64,000 nt of DNA from Streptococcus sp. 68 (GCF_013277415.1 NZ_VMMX01000001.1:3089-67088), one strand, 5' to 3'; shown: positions 46,656 through 55,607, numbered from the stretch's first letter. Program-made: numbers and translations. The notes: a model not told the origin generated them from the sequence alone.

Positions 46656-47846
46656 ATGATAAAAAAGGTTACGATTGAAGAAATAAAATCGCCTGAGCGC
46701 TTCTTAGAAGTACCACTTCTGACGAAAGAAGAAGTCGGCCAGGCAATCGATAAGGTTATTCGGCAGTTAGAACTCAACCTTGACTATTTCAAGGAAGATT
46801 TCCCGACGCCAGCTACCTTTGATAATGTCTATCCAATCATGGATAATACGGAATGGACCAATGGTTTCTGGACAGGAGAACTGTGGTTGGCTTATGAATA
46901 CAGTCAACAGGATGAATTTAAAAACATCGCTCATAAAAATGTTCTTTCTTTCCTGGATCGTGTCAATAAGAGAGTAGAATTGGATCACCATGATCTCGGC
47001 TTCTTGTACACACCGTCTTGTATGGCTGAATATAAGATAAATGGAGATGGAGAGGCCAGAGAGGCAGCCTTGAAAGCTGCAGATAAGTTGATTGAACGCT
47101 ATCAAGAAAAAGGTGGTTTTATTCAAGCTTGGGGAGACTTGGGCAAGAAAGAGCATTACCGTTTGATTATCGACTGCTTGCTCAACATCCAACTCTTATT
47201 CTTTGCTTATCAAGAAACAGGCGATCAAAAATACTACGATATTGCAGAAAGCCATTTCTATGTTTCAGCTAATAATGTAATCCGTGATGACGCTTCGTCC
47301 TTCCACACCTTCTACTTTGATCCTGAGACAGGTCAACCCCTTAAAGGTGTAACGAGACAAGGGTATAGTGATGATTCATGCTGGGCACGTGGTCAATCAT
47401 GGGGAGTCTATGGTATTCCTTTGACTTATCGTCACCTGAAAGACGAGTCCTGCTTTGACTTGTTTAAGGGTGTAACCAATTATTTCTTGAATCGTCTGCC
47501 AAAAGATCATGTTTCTTATTGGGATTTGATTTTTAATGATGGTAGTGATCAATCACGAGATTCTTCAGCAACAGCTATCGCTGTCTGTGGGATTCATGAA
47601 ATGCTAAAACATCTCCCAGAGGTGGATGCTGACAAAGATATTTATAAACATGCTATGCATGCCATGCTTCGTTCTTTGATCGAACATTATGCAAATGATC
47701 AATTTACCCCTGGTGGGACAAGTCTCCTCCACGGTGTGTACTCATGGCATTCAGGTAAAGGAGTGGACGAAGGCAATATCTGGGGTGACTACTATTACCT
47801 AGAAGCCCTTATCCGTTTCTACAAGGATTGGAACCTATATTGGTAG
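46656..47846 (+). CDS. ugl: Unsaturated glucuronyl hydrolase, GH88
   Basis: A 396-residue cytosolic GH88 enzyme that hydrates and splits unsaturated glucuronyl disaccharides released by hyaluronate lyase. It has the (alpha/alpha)6-barrel pattern with WTNGFWTGELWLAYE near residue 68, a catalytic Asp candidate in DHHDLGFLY near 112, and ARGQSWGVYG near 246. It sits between IIA and IIB genes, which links transport and cleavage. Length is typical and no damage is seen. Confidence 0.93.
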   Translation: MIKKVTIEEIKSPERFLEVPLLTKEEVGQAIDKVIRQLELNLDYFKEDFPTPATFDNVYPIMDNTEWTNGFWTGELWLAYEYSQQDEFKNIAHKNVLSFLDRVNKRVELDHHDLGFLYTPSCMAEYKINGDGEAREAALKAADKLIERYQEKGGFIQAWGDLGKKEHYRLIIDCLLNIQLLFFAYQETGDQKYYDIAESHFYVSANNVIRDDASSFHTFYFDPETGQPLKGVTRQGYSDDSCWARGQSWGVYGIPLTYRHLKDESCFDLFKGVTNYFLNRLPKDHVSYWDLIFNDGSDQSRDSSATAIAVCGIHEMLKHLPEVDADKDIYKHAMHAMLRSLIEHYANDQFTPGGTSLLHGVYSWHSGKGVDEGNIWGDYYYLEALIRFYKDWNLYW

Positions 47847-47856
47847 GAGGAGAAAT

Positions 47857-48348
47857 ATGACAATGCCAAATATTATTATGACCCGTATCGATGAACGGTT
47901 GATTCATGGACAAGGACAACTTTGGGTAAAATACCTAGGTTGTAATACGGTCATTGTTGCCAATGATGAAGTAAGCACGGACAAGATGCAACAAACTCTG
48001 ATGAAAACAGTTGTGCCAGACTCAGTTGCCATGCGTTTCTTCCCTTTGCAAAAGGTGATTGATATCATTCACAAGGCCAATCCTGCTCAAACGATCTTTA
48101 TCGTTGTAAAGGATGTAAAGGACGCTTTAACCTTGGTAGAAGGTGGTGTCCCTATCAAAGAAATCAATATTGGGAACATTCACAATGCCCCTGGTAAAGA
48201 GCAAGTGACACGCTCCATCTTCCTGGGTGAAGAGGACAAGGCAGCCCTCAAGGAATTGAACCAAACTTATCAAGTAACATTTAATACGAAAACAACTCCA
48301 ACAGGAAATGATGGAGCTGTTGAAGTCAACATTATGGACTATATTTAA
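47857..48348 (+). CDS. PTS mannose-family IIB component
   Basis: A 163-residue mannose-family IIB protein. The phospho-acceptor His17 lies in TRIDERLIHGQGQLWVKY, the diagnostic N-terminal motif. It passes phosphate from IIA to the incoming disaccharide or amino sugar bound by the IIC-IID pair. AGGAGG precedes the ATG, ten bases after ugl. Confidence 0.93.
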   Translation: MTMPNIIMTRIDERLIHGQGQLWVKYLGCNTVIVANDEVSTDKMQQTLMKTVVPDSVAMRFFPLQKVIDIIHKANPAQTIFIVVKDVKDALTLVEGGVPIKEINIGNIHNAPGKEQVTRSIFLGEEDKAALKELNQTYQVTFNTKTTPTGNDGAVEVNIMDYI

Positions 48349-48362
48349 AAGAGGAGATCGTT

Positions 48363-49142
48363 ATGTCGATTAATGTATTTCAAGCGATTTTAATTGGATT
48401 ATGGACAGCTTTCTGTTTTAGTGGAATGCTGTTAGGAATTTACACCAATAGATGCATTGTTCTGTCATTTGGTGTCGGAATTATTCTAGGTGATTTGCCT
48501 ACTGCTCTTGCAATGGGAGCTATTGGTGAATTGGCTTATATGGGATTCGGTGTTGGTGCTGGAGGTACTGTTCCACCAAACCCAATCGGACCTGGTATCT
48601 TTGGTACCTTGATGGCTATCACTAGTGCTGGTAAAGTCAGTCCAGAAGCGGCTCTTGCCCTCTCTACTCCGATTGCTGTGGCGATTCAATTCTTACAAAC
48701 TTTTGCCTACACTGTACGTGCTGGTGCGCCTGAAACGGCGATGAAGCACTTGAAAAACCATAATTTGAAGAAATTCAAGTTCACTCTAAATGCAACAATT
48801 TGGTTGTTTGCCTTTATTGGATTTACCTTGGGTTGCTTGGGTGCCCTTTCAATGGATACCTTGTTGAAACTCGTAGACTACATTCCACCAGTATTGCTTA
48901 CAGGTTTGACAGTTGCTGGTAAAATGCTCCCAGCTATCGGTTTTGCGATGATCTTGTCAGTGATGGCTAAGAAAGAGTTGATTCCCTTTGTCTTGTTGGG
49001 ATATGTTTGTGCAGCTTATCTAAACATCCCAACAATTGGTATTGCAATTGTAGGTACTATCTTTGCTTTGATTGAATTTTATAACAAGCCAAAAACAGCG
49101 AATCATGTGGTAGAGGAGGAAGCACACGATGACTGGATCTAA
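48363..49142 (+). CDS. PTS mannose-family IIC permease
   Basis: A 259-residue membrane permease with the mannose-family IIC features: GELAYMGFGVGAGGTVPPNPIGPGIFGT near residues 57-85 and about seven hydrophobic helices. It forms the sugar channel with IID. Its end overlaps the IID start by 14 bases. AGGAG precedes the ATG. Confidence 0.93.
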   Translation: MSINVFQAILIGLWTAFCFSGMLLGIYTNRCIVLSFGVGIILGDLPTALAMGAIGELAYMGFGVGAGGTVPPNPIGPGIFGTLMAITSAGKVSPEAALALSTPIAVAIQFLQTFAYTVRAGAPETAMKHLKNHNLKKFKFTLNATIWLFAFIGFTLGCLGALSMDTLLKLVDYIPPVLLTGLTVAGKMLPAIGFAMILSVMAKKELIPFVLLGYVCAAYLNIPTIGIAIVGTIFALIEFYNKPKTANHVVEEEAHDDWI

Positions 49143-49947
49143 CAAATTAACAAAACGTGATTATCTTAAAACGTCTTTGCGGGCATTCTTTTGTCAAAAT
49201 GGATTTAACTATAGTAACTATCAAGGGTTGGGATATGCCAATGTGATGTATCCTGCTTTGAAAAAACACTATGGAGAGGATCAGGAAGGTTTCTACCAAG
49301 CCTTGGAAGAAAACTGTGAATTCTATAATACCAACCCACACTTCCTACCTTTTATTACCAGTTTGCACCTTGTAATGTTGGAAAATGGCCGTCCGGCAAA
49401 AGAGACACGTAGCATCAAGATGGCCTTGATGGGGCCATTGGCAGGTATTGGGGATTCTCTCTCACAATTTTGTTTAGCTCCATTGTTCTCAACCATCGCA
49501 GCTTCTTTTGCTCAAGAAGGCCTGGTTGTCGGTCCAATCTTGTTCTTCCTAGCGATGAATACGATTTTGACAGCGATTAAATTGTCAACTGGTCTCTATG
49601 GATACAAACTAGGAACAACTGTGATTGATAAGCTGAGCGAACAGATGGCAACGATTTCTCGTATTGCTAATATTATCGGTGTAACCGTAATTGCTGGTTT
49701 GGCAGCGACATCTGTTAAGATTATGGTGCCAATCACCTTTGCTGCAGGGGAGGTTAAAGCAGACGCTAAACAAAGTATCGTAAGTATTCAGGGAATGCTT
49801 GATAAGGTTGCTCCAGCTCTTCTACCAGCCCTATTTACACTTTTAGTTTACTACTTGATCAAAGAAAAGAAATGGACAACATATAAACTCGTTATTTTAA
49901 CAGTTATCATCGGAATTATCGGAAGCTGGCTTAAGATTCTAGCTTAA
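49129..49947 (+). CDS. PTS mannose-family IID permease
   Basis: A 272-residue IID protein. The N-terminal SLRAFFCQNGFNYSNYQGLGYANVMYPAL and MGPLAGIGDSLSQF motifs near residue 103 define the family. It completes the IIC-IID membrane unit. The start lies inside the IIC gene (14-base overlap) after GAGGAGG. The stop codon shares a base with the start of the YajC-like gene. Confidence 0.93.
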   Translation: MTGSNKLTKRDYLKTSLRAFFCQNGFNYSNYQGLGYANVMYPALKKHYGEDQEGFYQALEENCEFYNTNPHFLPFITSLHLVMLENGRPAKETRSIKMALMGPLAGIGDSLSQFCLAPLFSTIAASFAQEGLVVGPILFFLAMNTILTAIKLSTGLYGYKLGTTVIDKLSEQMATISRIANIIGVTVIAGLAATSVKIMVPITFAAGEVKADAKQSIVSIQGMLDKVAPALLPALFTLLVYYLIKEKKWTTYKLVILTVIIGIIGSWLKILA

Positions 49948-50240
49948 TGGATACAACATTGTTTTATGGAATAGTGATTGTCTTGGCAGTGAGCCCCCTT
50001 TTACTGTCAAGCTTTCATTCTATTCGTCAGCAAAAGTTGCTTCGCAAACAGATGGAGCAACGAAAAGAGTATTTAGCTTCTTTAACATCTGGTGATGAAG
50101 TGTTGTTATTGTCTGGAATTCATGGAAAAATCATTTCTATCAAAGATGACTTGGTCTCCTTGCAGATTGCAAAAGGTGTGGTCATCTATGTAGAAAAGGA
50201 AAGTGTAATGGGAAAGACAAAAGAACTGCTTTTTAAGTAG
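49947..50240 (+). CDS. YajC-like protein of the PTS operon
   Basis: A 97-residue protein with one N-terminal membrane helix (LFYGIVIVLAVSPLLLSSFHS) and a small soluble domain containing LTSGDEVLLLSGIHGKIISIKDDLVSLQIAKGV, the YajC/preprotein-translocase auxiliary pattern. Its genetic link is to the PTS and not to the Sec machinery, so a role in assembling or secreting this system's components is only a guess. It overlaps IID by one base. Confidence 0.8.
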   Translation: MDTTLFYGIVIVLAVSPLLLSSFHSIRQQKLLRKQMEQRKEYLASLTSGDEVLLLSGIHGKIISIKDDLVSLQIAKGVVIYVEKESVMGKTKELLFK

Positions 50241-50261
50241 TTCTTTTTCTGGTAATAGATA

Positions 50262-52163
50262 ATGAAAGAAGAAAGAAGACAATTTTTTGAAAGAATTGAT
50301 GGGGACCAATATCGTGATTATATCTTGTCCCACTGTTCAAAAGACTATGAGAAAGTCAAGAGTTCCCTTGAGCGCTTGATGGACAATCGTTTTATGTTTG
50401 ATAGTCCTTGGGATATGGAACCTTGTTCAAAAATCCATCAAATCCAGCCGATGGTATGGGATCAAGTATTTGAAGATGATCCAGAATGGGCTTATATGCT
50501 CAATCGACAAGAATATCTCTTGCAGTTTATGATAGGGTATCTGGTAGAAGGAGATAAGGGCTATATTCAAAAGTGCAAGTTCTTTCTATTTGACTGGATT
50601 GATCAGGTGAGAGAATTTCGTCCTCAATCTTTGATGACTAGAACCTTGGATACGGGTATTCGTTCCTTTACTTGGTTGAAACTACTCTTGCTCCTCTTGA
50701 AATTTGACTTGCTAGAGGAGGAAGAACTAGAGAAAATTTTGGTCAGTCTAGAAAAGCAGATTGACTTTATGAAAAGCCATTATCGTGCCAAGTATACCCT
50801 TAGTAACTGGGGGATTTTACAAACGATTCCGATACTTGCAACCTATCATTTCTTTTCAGATAAGATGGACCTAGAAGAAGCTTACCATTTTGCTTCAAAG
50901 GAGTTGAAACAGCAGATCGAGACGCAGATTTTAGAAGATGGAAGCCAGTTTGAACAGTCGATTCTCTATCATGTAGAGGTTTATAAAGCCTTGCTGGACT
51001 TGTGTCTCTTGCTTCCGGACTTGCAAGATAGCTTTCAAGAGCTGCTGGAAAAGATGGCGACTTACATTCAAATGATGACAGGTCTAGATGGACGGACCTT
51101 GGCTTTTGGTGATAGCGATTCTACAGAAACGACAGAGATTTTGAGCCTGTCTGCTATGGTTTTGAACAAGGAAGACCTTCTTAACGGTCTGGATGTTAAA
51201 GTCGATTTACTTAGCCTCCTGTTCCTGGGGCGAGAAAAGGTCAAGCGACTGCAGGAATTTGAAAAGAGAGCTTGGCAGCCTAAGTTCAGGAACTTTGAAG
51301 ATTCTGGGCATGTTTGCATTAAGGATGAACATCGTTATCTATTTTTTAAAAACGGTCCGCTGGGAAGTGCCCATAGCCATAGTGACGAGAATAGTTTTTG
51401 CTTACAGTATCAAGGCCAACCGATTTTCATAGATGCTGGGCGTTATTCTTATCGGGAGGTAGATGAACGTTATCTCTTAAAGAGTGCTTGGAGTCATTCG
51501 ACCTGTATAGTAGATGGGAAAGCTCCAGAAAGGATCGTGGGATCCTGGGAATATGAATACTATCCTCACTCCCTGTTTTGTCACCACAAAGAAAGAGAGG
51601 GAGTGCATTATATTGAGGGGGCGTATTTGTCAGCAGAACCTGATTTGCCTTATCTTCACAGGAGAAAAATCCTCATGTTGGCAGAGGATGTATGGCTCTT
51701 GGTAGATGATATCAGGTGTCAAGGTCAGCATGAGGCGTTGACTCAGTTTATCCTTGACAAGGATGTGACCTATCAAGATGGGAAAATCAATCAGTTGAAA
51801 CTATGGAGTGAAGTTGATTTTGATTTGGAAGCTACGATCATTTCTCCTAAATACAACGAGCTTGAAAAAAGTAGCAAACTCATCAAACACCAATTCTTTG
51901 AGAATCAGATGCTGGATTATACAATCATTGCGCATGAGAGTTTTGAAATCATCCGTCATTCTGTCTACCAGACAGATGGTCATCAAGTAGAAAATGCTCT
52001 GGCTTTTGAAGTGAAAAATGACGAAACAGACAAGCTGATTCTGTTATTAAGCGAGGATATTTGTGTAGGTGAAAAATTATGCCTTGTTGACGGAACAAAA
52101 ATGCGTGGAAAATGTCTAGTATATGATAAAATAAATGAGAGAATGATTCGCTTGCAGTGCTAG
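50262..52163 (+). CDS. Heparinase II/III-family protein
   Basis: A 633-residue protein with an N-terminal alpha/alpha toroid (about 40-330) and a C-terminal heparinase II/III domain starting about 340 (FKNGPLGSAHSHSDENSFCLQYQGQPIFIDAGRYSYR). The family lyases act on oligosaccharides of uronic-acid polymers. No signal peptide is visible, so a cytosolic oligo-hyaluronate or related lyase role is likely. It ends seven bases inside the nominal regR frame but before its true start. Confidence 0.85.
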   Translation: MKEERRQFFERIDGDQYRDYILSHCSKDYEKVKSSLERLMDNRFMFDSPWDMEPCSKIHQIQPMVWDQVFEDDPEWAYMLNRQEYLLQFMIGYLVEGDKGYIQKCKFFLFDWIDQVREFRPQSLMTRTLDTGIRSFTWLKLLLLLLKFDLLEEEELEKILVSLEKQIDFMKSHYRAKYTLSNWGILQTIPILATYHFFSDKMDLEEAYHFASKELKQQIETQILEDGSQFEQSILYHVEVYKALLDLCLLLPDLQDSFQELLEKMATYIQMMTGLDGRTLAFGDSDSTETTEILSLSAMVLNKEDLLNGLDVKVDLLSLLFLGREKVKRLQEFEKRAWQPKFRNFEDSGHVCIKDEHRYLFFKNGPLGSAHSHSDENSFCLQYQGQPIFIDAGRYSYREVDERYLLKSAWSHSTCIVDGKAPERIVGSWEYEYYPHSLFCHHKEREGVHYIEGAYLSAEPDLPYLHRRKILMLAEDVWLLVDDIRCQGQHEALTQFILDKDVTYQDGKINQLKLWSEVDFDLEATIISPKYNELEKSSKLIKHQFFENQMLDYTIIAHESFEIIRHSVYQTDGHQVENALAFEVKNDETDKLILLLSEDICVGEKLCLVDGTKMRGKCLVYDKINERMIRLQC

Positions 52164-52222
52164 AAATAGACGTTTTGAATAGTGAATATGTTATAATGGG
52201 TATTAGTAGGAGGTGTTTTAGA

Positions 52223-53224
52223 TTGGAGAAGAAACTGACCATAAAAGATATTGCAGAAATGGCTCAGACCTCGAAAACAACCGTGTCATTTTACCTAAAC
52301 GGGAAATATGAAAAAATGTCCCGAGAGACACGTGAAAAGATTAAAAAAGTTATTCATGAAACAAATTACAAACCGAGCATTGTTGCGCGTAGCTTAAACT
52401 CCAAACGAACAAAATTAATTGGTGTTTTGATTGGTGATATTACCAACAGTTTCTCAACCCAAATTGTTAAGGGAATTGAGGATATCGCCAGCCAGAATGG
52501 CTACCAGGTAATGATAGGAAATAGTAACTACAGCCAAGAGAGTGAGGACAGGTATATTGAAAGCATGCTTCTCTTGGGAGTAGACGGCTTTATTATTCAG
52601 CCTACCTCTAATTTCCGAAAATATTCTCGTATCATCGATGAGAAAAAGAAGAAAATGGTCTTTTTTGATAGTCGGCTCTATGAACACCGGACTAGCTGGG
52701 TCAAAACCAATAACTATGATGCCGTTTATGATATGACCCAGTCCTGTATCGAAAAAGGTTATGAGCATTTTCTCTTGATTACAGCGGATACGAGTCGTTT
52801 GAGTACTCGGATTGAGCGGGCAAGTGGTTTTGTGGATGCTTTAACAGATGCTAATATGCGCCACGCTAGGATAACCATTGAAGATAAGCATACGAATTTG
52901 GAACAAATTAAGGAATTTTTACAAAAAGAAATCAATCCCGATGAAAAAACTCTGGTATTTGTTCCTAACTGTTGGGCCCTACCTCCAGTCTTTACCGTTA
53001 TCAAAGAGTTGAATTATAACTTGCCACAAGTTGGGTTGATTGGTTTTGACAATACGGAGTGGACTTGCTTTTCTTCTCCAAGTGTTTCGACGTTGGTTCA
53101 GCCCGCCTTTGAAGAAGGACAACAGGCTACAAAGATTTTGATTGACCAGATTGAAGGCCTCAATCAAGAAGAAAGGCAACAAGTCTTGGATTGTAGTGTG
53201 AGTTGGAAAGAGTCGACTTTCTAA
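52223..53224 (+). CDS. regR: LacI-family repressor RegR
   Basis: A 333-residue LacI/GalR repressor. The DNA-binding head is at residues 3-50 (LTIKDIAEMAQTSKTTVSFYLNGK), followed by a periplasmic-binding-protein-like effector domain (LIGVLIGDITNSFSTQIVKGI near 60). I choose the TTG at 52223 because AGGAGG stands nine bases upstream and the protein then begins with the normal KKLTIKDIA; the frame is open further, but that would add 22 unlikely residues. RegR is known in pneumococcus to repress the hyaluronan genes. Likely operators are at 39284, 45995 and 46174. Confidence 0.9.
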   Translation: MEKKLTIKDIAEMAQTSKTTVSFYLNGKYEKMSRETREKIKKVIHETNYKPSIVARSLNSKRTKLIGVLIGDITNSFSTQIVKGIEDIASQNGYQVMIGNSNYSQESEDRYIESMLLLGVDGFIIQPTSNFRKYSRIIDEKKKKMVFFDSRLYEHRTSWVKTNNYDAVYDMTQSCIEKGYEHFLLITADTSRLSTRIERASGFVDALTDANMRHARITIEDKHTNLEQIKEFLQKEINPDEKTLVFVPNCWALPPVFTVIKELNYNLPQVGLIGFDNTEWTCFSSPSVSTLVQPAFEEGQQATKILIDQIEGLNQEERQQVLDCSVSWKESTF

Positions 53225-53264
53225 GATGAAAGGGAAATAACTGGCAACCTCTGTTAAGAAATAA

Positions 53265-53303
53265 AATAATCCCATCTAGCATGAGCTGGATGGGATTATT
53301 TGT
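53265..53303 (+). terminator. regR terminator
   Basis: A near-perfect 16-bp stem (aataatcccatctagc / gctggatgggattatt) with a 4-base loop. Confidence 0.85.
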
Positions 53304-53334
53304 CTATAAAATGAGAAATTATGGGAGTAATCTC

Positions 53335-53498
53335 CTAAATCAACTGTTTTTGATTTACTTCTTTAACTACTTGATAAAAGTTATAGAAGTAGACCAAACT
53401 CGAGATGATGGTTACGACTAGGAATATTGGAAATTTCCATTGGATGGGGTTTCTTGATTGTCTTGATTTAAGACTGAAAAATCGTATAGTGAAGTCAT
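53335..53498 (-). pseudogene. Chimeric relic: peroxidase start joined to a membrane-protein end
   Basis: On the minus strand, codons 1-15 from the ATG at 53498 read MTSLYDFSVLNQDNQ, almost identical to the glutathione peroxidase start at 39147. The sequence then changes to another gene's 3' end, in a different frame: NPIQWKFPIFLVVTIISSLVYFYNFYQVV and on to a stop at 53335, one transmembrane helix plus a short tail. The initial ATG overlaps the stop of the DUF3278 gene (ATGA). The actual frame gives only a 26-residue peptide. Confidence 0.7.
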
Positions 53499-54073
53499 TG
53501 ATTGCTTTTCTCTTTCTGTTTGGTATTTTTAGGAGTTTTTTCCTCCTGTAGGGATAGAAAGCCGTAGGTCAGGGTTCCAAAAATGCTACCGATAATCAGG
53601 CCGTACATTAGGAAAGGACCACTTTTATCAAATTGCATGAGCAACTTCATAAAATCTGGAAGGGACATCTGCTGAACGAAGACTTTATGAAAGATGAGTA
53701 GGGTAAAGAGGCCAATCTGAAGGCCGATAAACACAATCCAGCTTCGAAATTTGATTTGGGCTTTGCTGTAGGTTTTGAGGATGATTTCTGACTTGTCATC
53801 TTTTTCCAGATGGAGTTCTTTGACGGCTTTCTGAGTTTTTAAAGTAATGAAAAAGATGAGTCCAGAGTAAACGTAGGGCATAGCATAGCGAACGGTTTCT
53901 ATGAAGCGTCCAAATAACAGATAAAATAAGAAGAGGAAGAAGGAAGAATAAACGATTTGAACCATAGAACGGGCACAAGCCTTGTAGATAATCTCTTGTC
54001 GGCATTCATCAAAAGGGCCTTGGATATGAAAGAGATTTCGAAGTAGGCGAGTGGTGAAGTCTTCTTTTTTCAT
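53495..54073 (-). CDS. DUF3278 family membrane protein
   Basis: A 192-residue protein with an N-terminal FTTRLLRNLFHIQGPFDECRQEIIYK segment and four hydrophobic helices (about 35-55, 63-80, 110-130, 155-175), ending in a Lys/Glu/Gln-rich tail. The TxRLxxxxxxIxGPxDExxxxE pattern matches DUF3278 and the paralogue at 54690. The function is unknown; such genes are usually led by a small XRE regulator, as here (55248). GGAGGT precedes the ATG. Confidence 0.8.
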   Translation of the reverse strand: MKKEDFTTRLLRNLFHIQGPFDECRQEIIYKACARSMVQIVYSSFFLFLFYLLFGRFIETVRYAMPYVYSGLIFFITLKTQKAVKELHLEKDDKSEIILKTYSKAQIKFRSWIVFIGLQIGLFTLLIFHKVFVQQMSLPDFMKLLMQFDKSGPFLMYGLIIGSIFGTLTYGFLSLQEEKTPKNTKQKEKSNQ

Positions 54074-54099
54074 ACTAGTAACCTCCTAAATGAGCGGTT

Positions 54100-54426
54100 T
54101 TACTGATTTTCTTTTACGAATTGATAGAGATAATAAAGATAAGTGATAGAAGAAAGGCTAGCAATAGTCAGCAGTAAATAATATTTCCAACCGCTTGAGA
54201 TGAGCATCAGTTGTGGAAAAGATAGAATCATAAAGCACAGTGCTAAGTTGAGTATGCGTGTTTTTTGGGAGTCAATCTTTAGATAAGTCAGTCCTTTGTT
54301 GAGGGCTGGAATAAAGACTAGAAGGAGGAATATCTCGCTGAATGGCAAGTCCCCTGAAACGATGATGAAGATGAGAAGAGAACTGAACAAAAGATGATAG
54401 GTAAGTAAAGTTAGTAGTGATTTCAT
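54100..54426 (-). CDS. Hypothetical small membrane protein
   Basis: A 108-residue protein with four predicted membrane helices (about 5-22, 28-44, 57-75, 82-102) and no recognised domain. The start at 54426 follows GGAGGTGCCCT; a longer frame that opens within the previous gene is rejected. Probably part of the XRE-DUF3278 operon. Confidence 0.68.
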   Translation of the reverse strand: MKSLLTLLTYHLLFSSLLIFIIVSGDLPFSEIFLLLVFIPALNKGLTYLKIDSQKTRILNLALCFMILSFPQLMLISSGWKYYLLLTIASLSSITYLYYLYQFVKENQ

Positions 54427-54436
54427 AGGGCACCTC

Positions 54437-54679
54437 CTAATCCTGGTCTTTTTTAGCTCTTGCAATACGAAGTGAGTCGACAATATGTATCATCACTCCG
54501 AAAAAGAAAGCTCCCAGTATAGTTTTAAAAATATGTTTTGTATTTAGAAGAGAAGTGATAAAGTTTGGATTTTCACTTGTTAGGGTATCAATGAGTGGAA
54601 TTATAAAAAATATCACTGTTCCATAAATCGAACCTGCTTTCAGACCAGGATAACGTAACTGTTTCTGTTCTTTTTTCAT
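54437..54679 (-). CDS. Short DUF3278-like paralogue (C-terminal half only)
   Basis: An 80-residue protein that aligns with residues about 102-180 of the gene at 54690: both have KQLRYPGLKAG / KQLHYPGLKAG, an FFIIPL helix, LLNTKHIFKTILGAFFFG / LLTIRNGVSSILGSIFFG, and end RIARAKKDQD / RITKAKKDQDEN. It has its own GGAGGTGCC site and an ATG at 54679, so it is probably expressed. It seems to be a partial duplication of its neighbour. Two membrane helices are predicted. Confidence 0.72.
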   Translation of the reverse strand: MKKEQKQLRYPGLKAGSIYGTVIFFIIPLIDTLTSENPNFITSLLNTKHIFKTILGAFFFGVMIHIVDSLRIARAKKDQD

Positions 54680-54689
54680 AAGGCACCTC

Positions 54690-55232
54690 CTAATTCTCAT
54701 CTTGATCTTTCTTAGCTTTTGTAATGCGACGGGAGATGAGGAACTGTATGCTTGCTCCGAAGAAGATAGAACCGAGAATGCTTGATACACCATTTCTTAT
54801 AGTGAGAAGAGACTGAAAATAGTCTTGACCTTCATCTATGAGTATACCGAGAAGAGGAATTATAAAAAACATCCATAGACCAAAGAACAAACCTGCTTTC
54901 AGACCAGGGTAATGTAGTTGCTTACTTTCTTTCTCACTCAGCATATCTGGATCAATAGCTGTAATCCCTGTTTTTTTCATTTGGTAGGTGACATAGCCAG
55001 CAGCGATGAGGGCAATCACTAAAATCATAGGAGGATAGATTAGAGCCACTTCTTGAGGATATTTATAGGCCAGAACGAGCGGAATAAGATTTCCGAAAAT
55101 CATCAGATAAAAGAGGAAGATAAAGACTTGATTGCCGATACGATCAGCCTCGCGTCGTTTGTATTCGTCAAGTGGATCAGAAATACCGTATGTGCGCTTG
55201 ATCAGTTTTTCAGTGAAGGTTTCTTTTTTCAT
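54690..55232 (-). CDS. DUF3278 family membrane protein
   Basis: A 180-residue protein: an N-terminal KETFTEKLIKRTYGISDPLDEYKRREADRIG segment and four hydrophobic helices (about 32-50, 63-82, 113-130, 147-165). It belongs to the same family as the gene at 53495. Lantibiotic immunity or stress roles have been guessed for such proteins but nothing is established. It begins 16 bases after the stop of the XRE regulator gene, and AAAGGAG lies just before its ATG, so the regulator is first in the operon. Confidence 0.8.
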   Translation of the reverse strand: MKKETFTEKLIKRTYGISDPLDEYKRREADRIGNQVFIFLFYLMIFGNLIPLVLAYKYPQEVALIYPPMILVIALIAAGYVTYQMKKTGITAIDPDMLSEKESKQLHYPGLKAGLFFGLWMFFIIPLLGILIDEGQDYFQSLLTIRNGVSSILGSIFFGASIQFLISRRITKAKKDQDEN

Positions 55233-55247
55233 AAGTTTGCTCCTTTT

Positions 55248-55442
55248 TTAAAAATTATCTTCCCAAAAGAGACTATTGAGGTCAGTTTGGAGGCTGCGGG
55301 CGAGATTGAGACAGAGTTCCAGAGTTGGGTTGTACTTGTCGTTCTCGATCATATTGATGGTTTGTCTCGAGACACCGATATCCTTGGCTAGCTCGAGCTG
55401 GGAAATACCCAATTCCTTGCGAAATTCTTTCACACGATTCAT
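55248..55442 (-). CDS. Small XRE-family regulator
   Basis: A 64-residue single-domain Cro/CI-type DNA-binding protein (LGISQLELAKDIGVSRQTINMIENDKYNPTLELCLNLARSL). It resembles the YozG/PlcR-short group that autoregulates small membrane-protein operons. The start at 55442 follows AAAGGAG; the frame is open for 7 more codons with no better site. It is first in the minus-strand operon with the DUF3278 genes. Confidence 0.88.
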   Translation of the reverse strand: MNRVKEFRKELGISQLELAKDIGVSRQTINMIENDKYNPTLELCLNLARSLQTDLNSLFWEDNF

Positions 55443-55468
55443 CTGGACTCCTTTCTGATTCATGTCGT

Positions 55469-55525
55469 ATATATTTGACTACATTATATTCTTCTATAGA
55501 GTGAATGTCAAGCATATTTGACATA
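55469..55525 (-). promoter_or_regulatory. XRE-DUF3278 operon promoter and repeats
   Basis: On the minus strand, TTGACA (55511-55506), a 17-bp spacer and TATAAT (55488-55483). ATATTTGAC, read on the plus strand, occurs near 55471 and 55514 on either side of the -10 box, a likely pair of operators for the XRE protein. Confidence 0.75.
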
Positions 55526-55607
55526 TTTCTTAAAGAAATCTTACTTTTTTTGACCTATTTGTCTGACTAGTGCAAGCTGGTCGGATTTGTGGTAAAATAG
55601 ATAAGAT

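Noticed and set aside
52157-52222. Upstream 22-codon extension of RegR
   Set aside because: The TTG at 52223 has a better ribosome-binding site and gives the normal LacI-family start.
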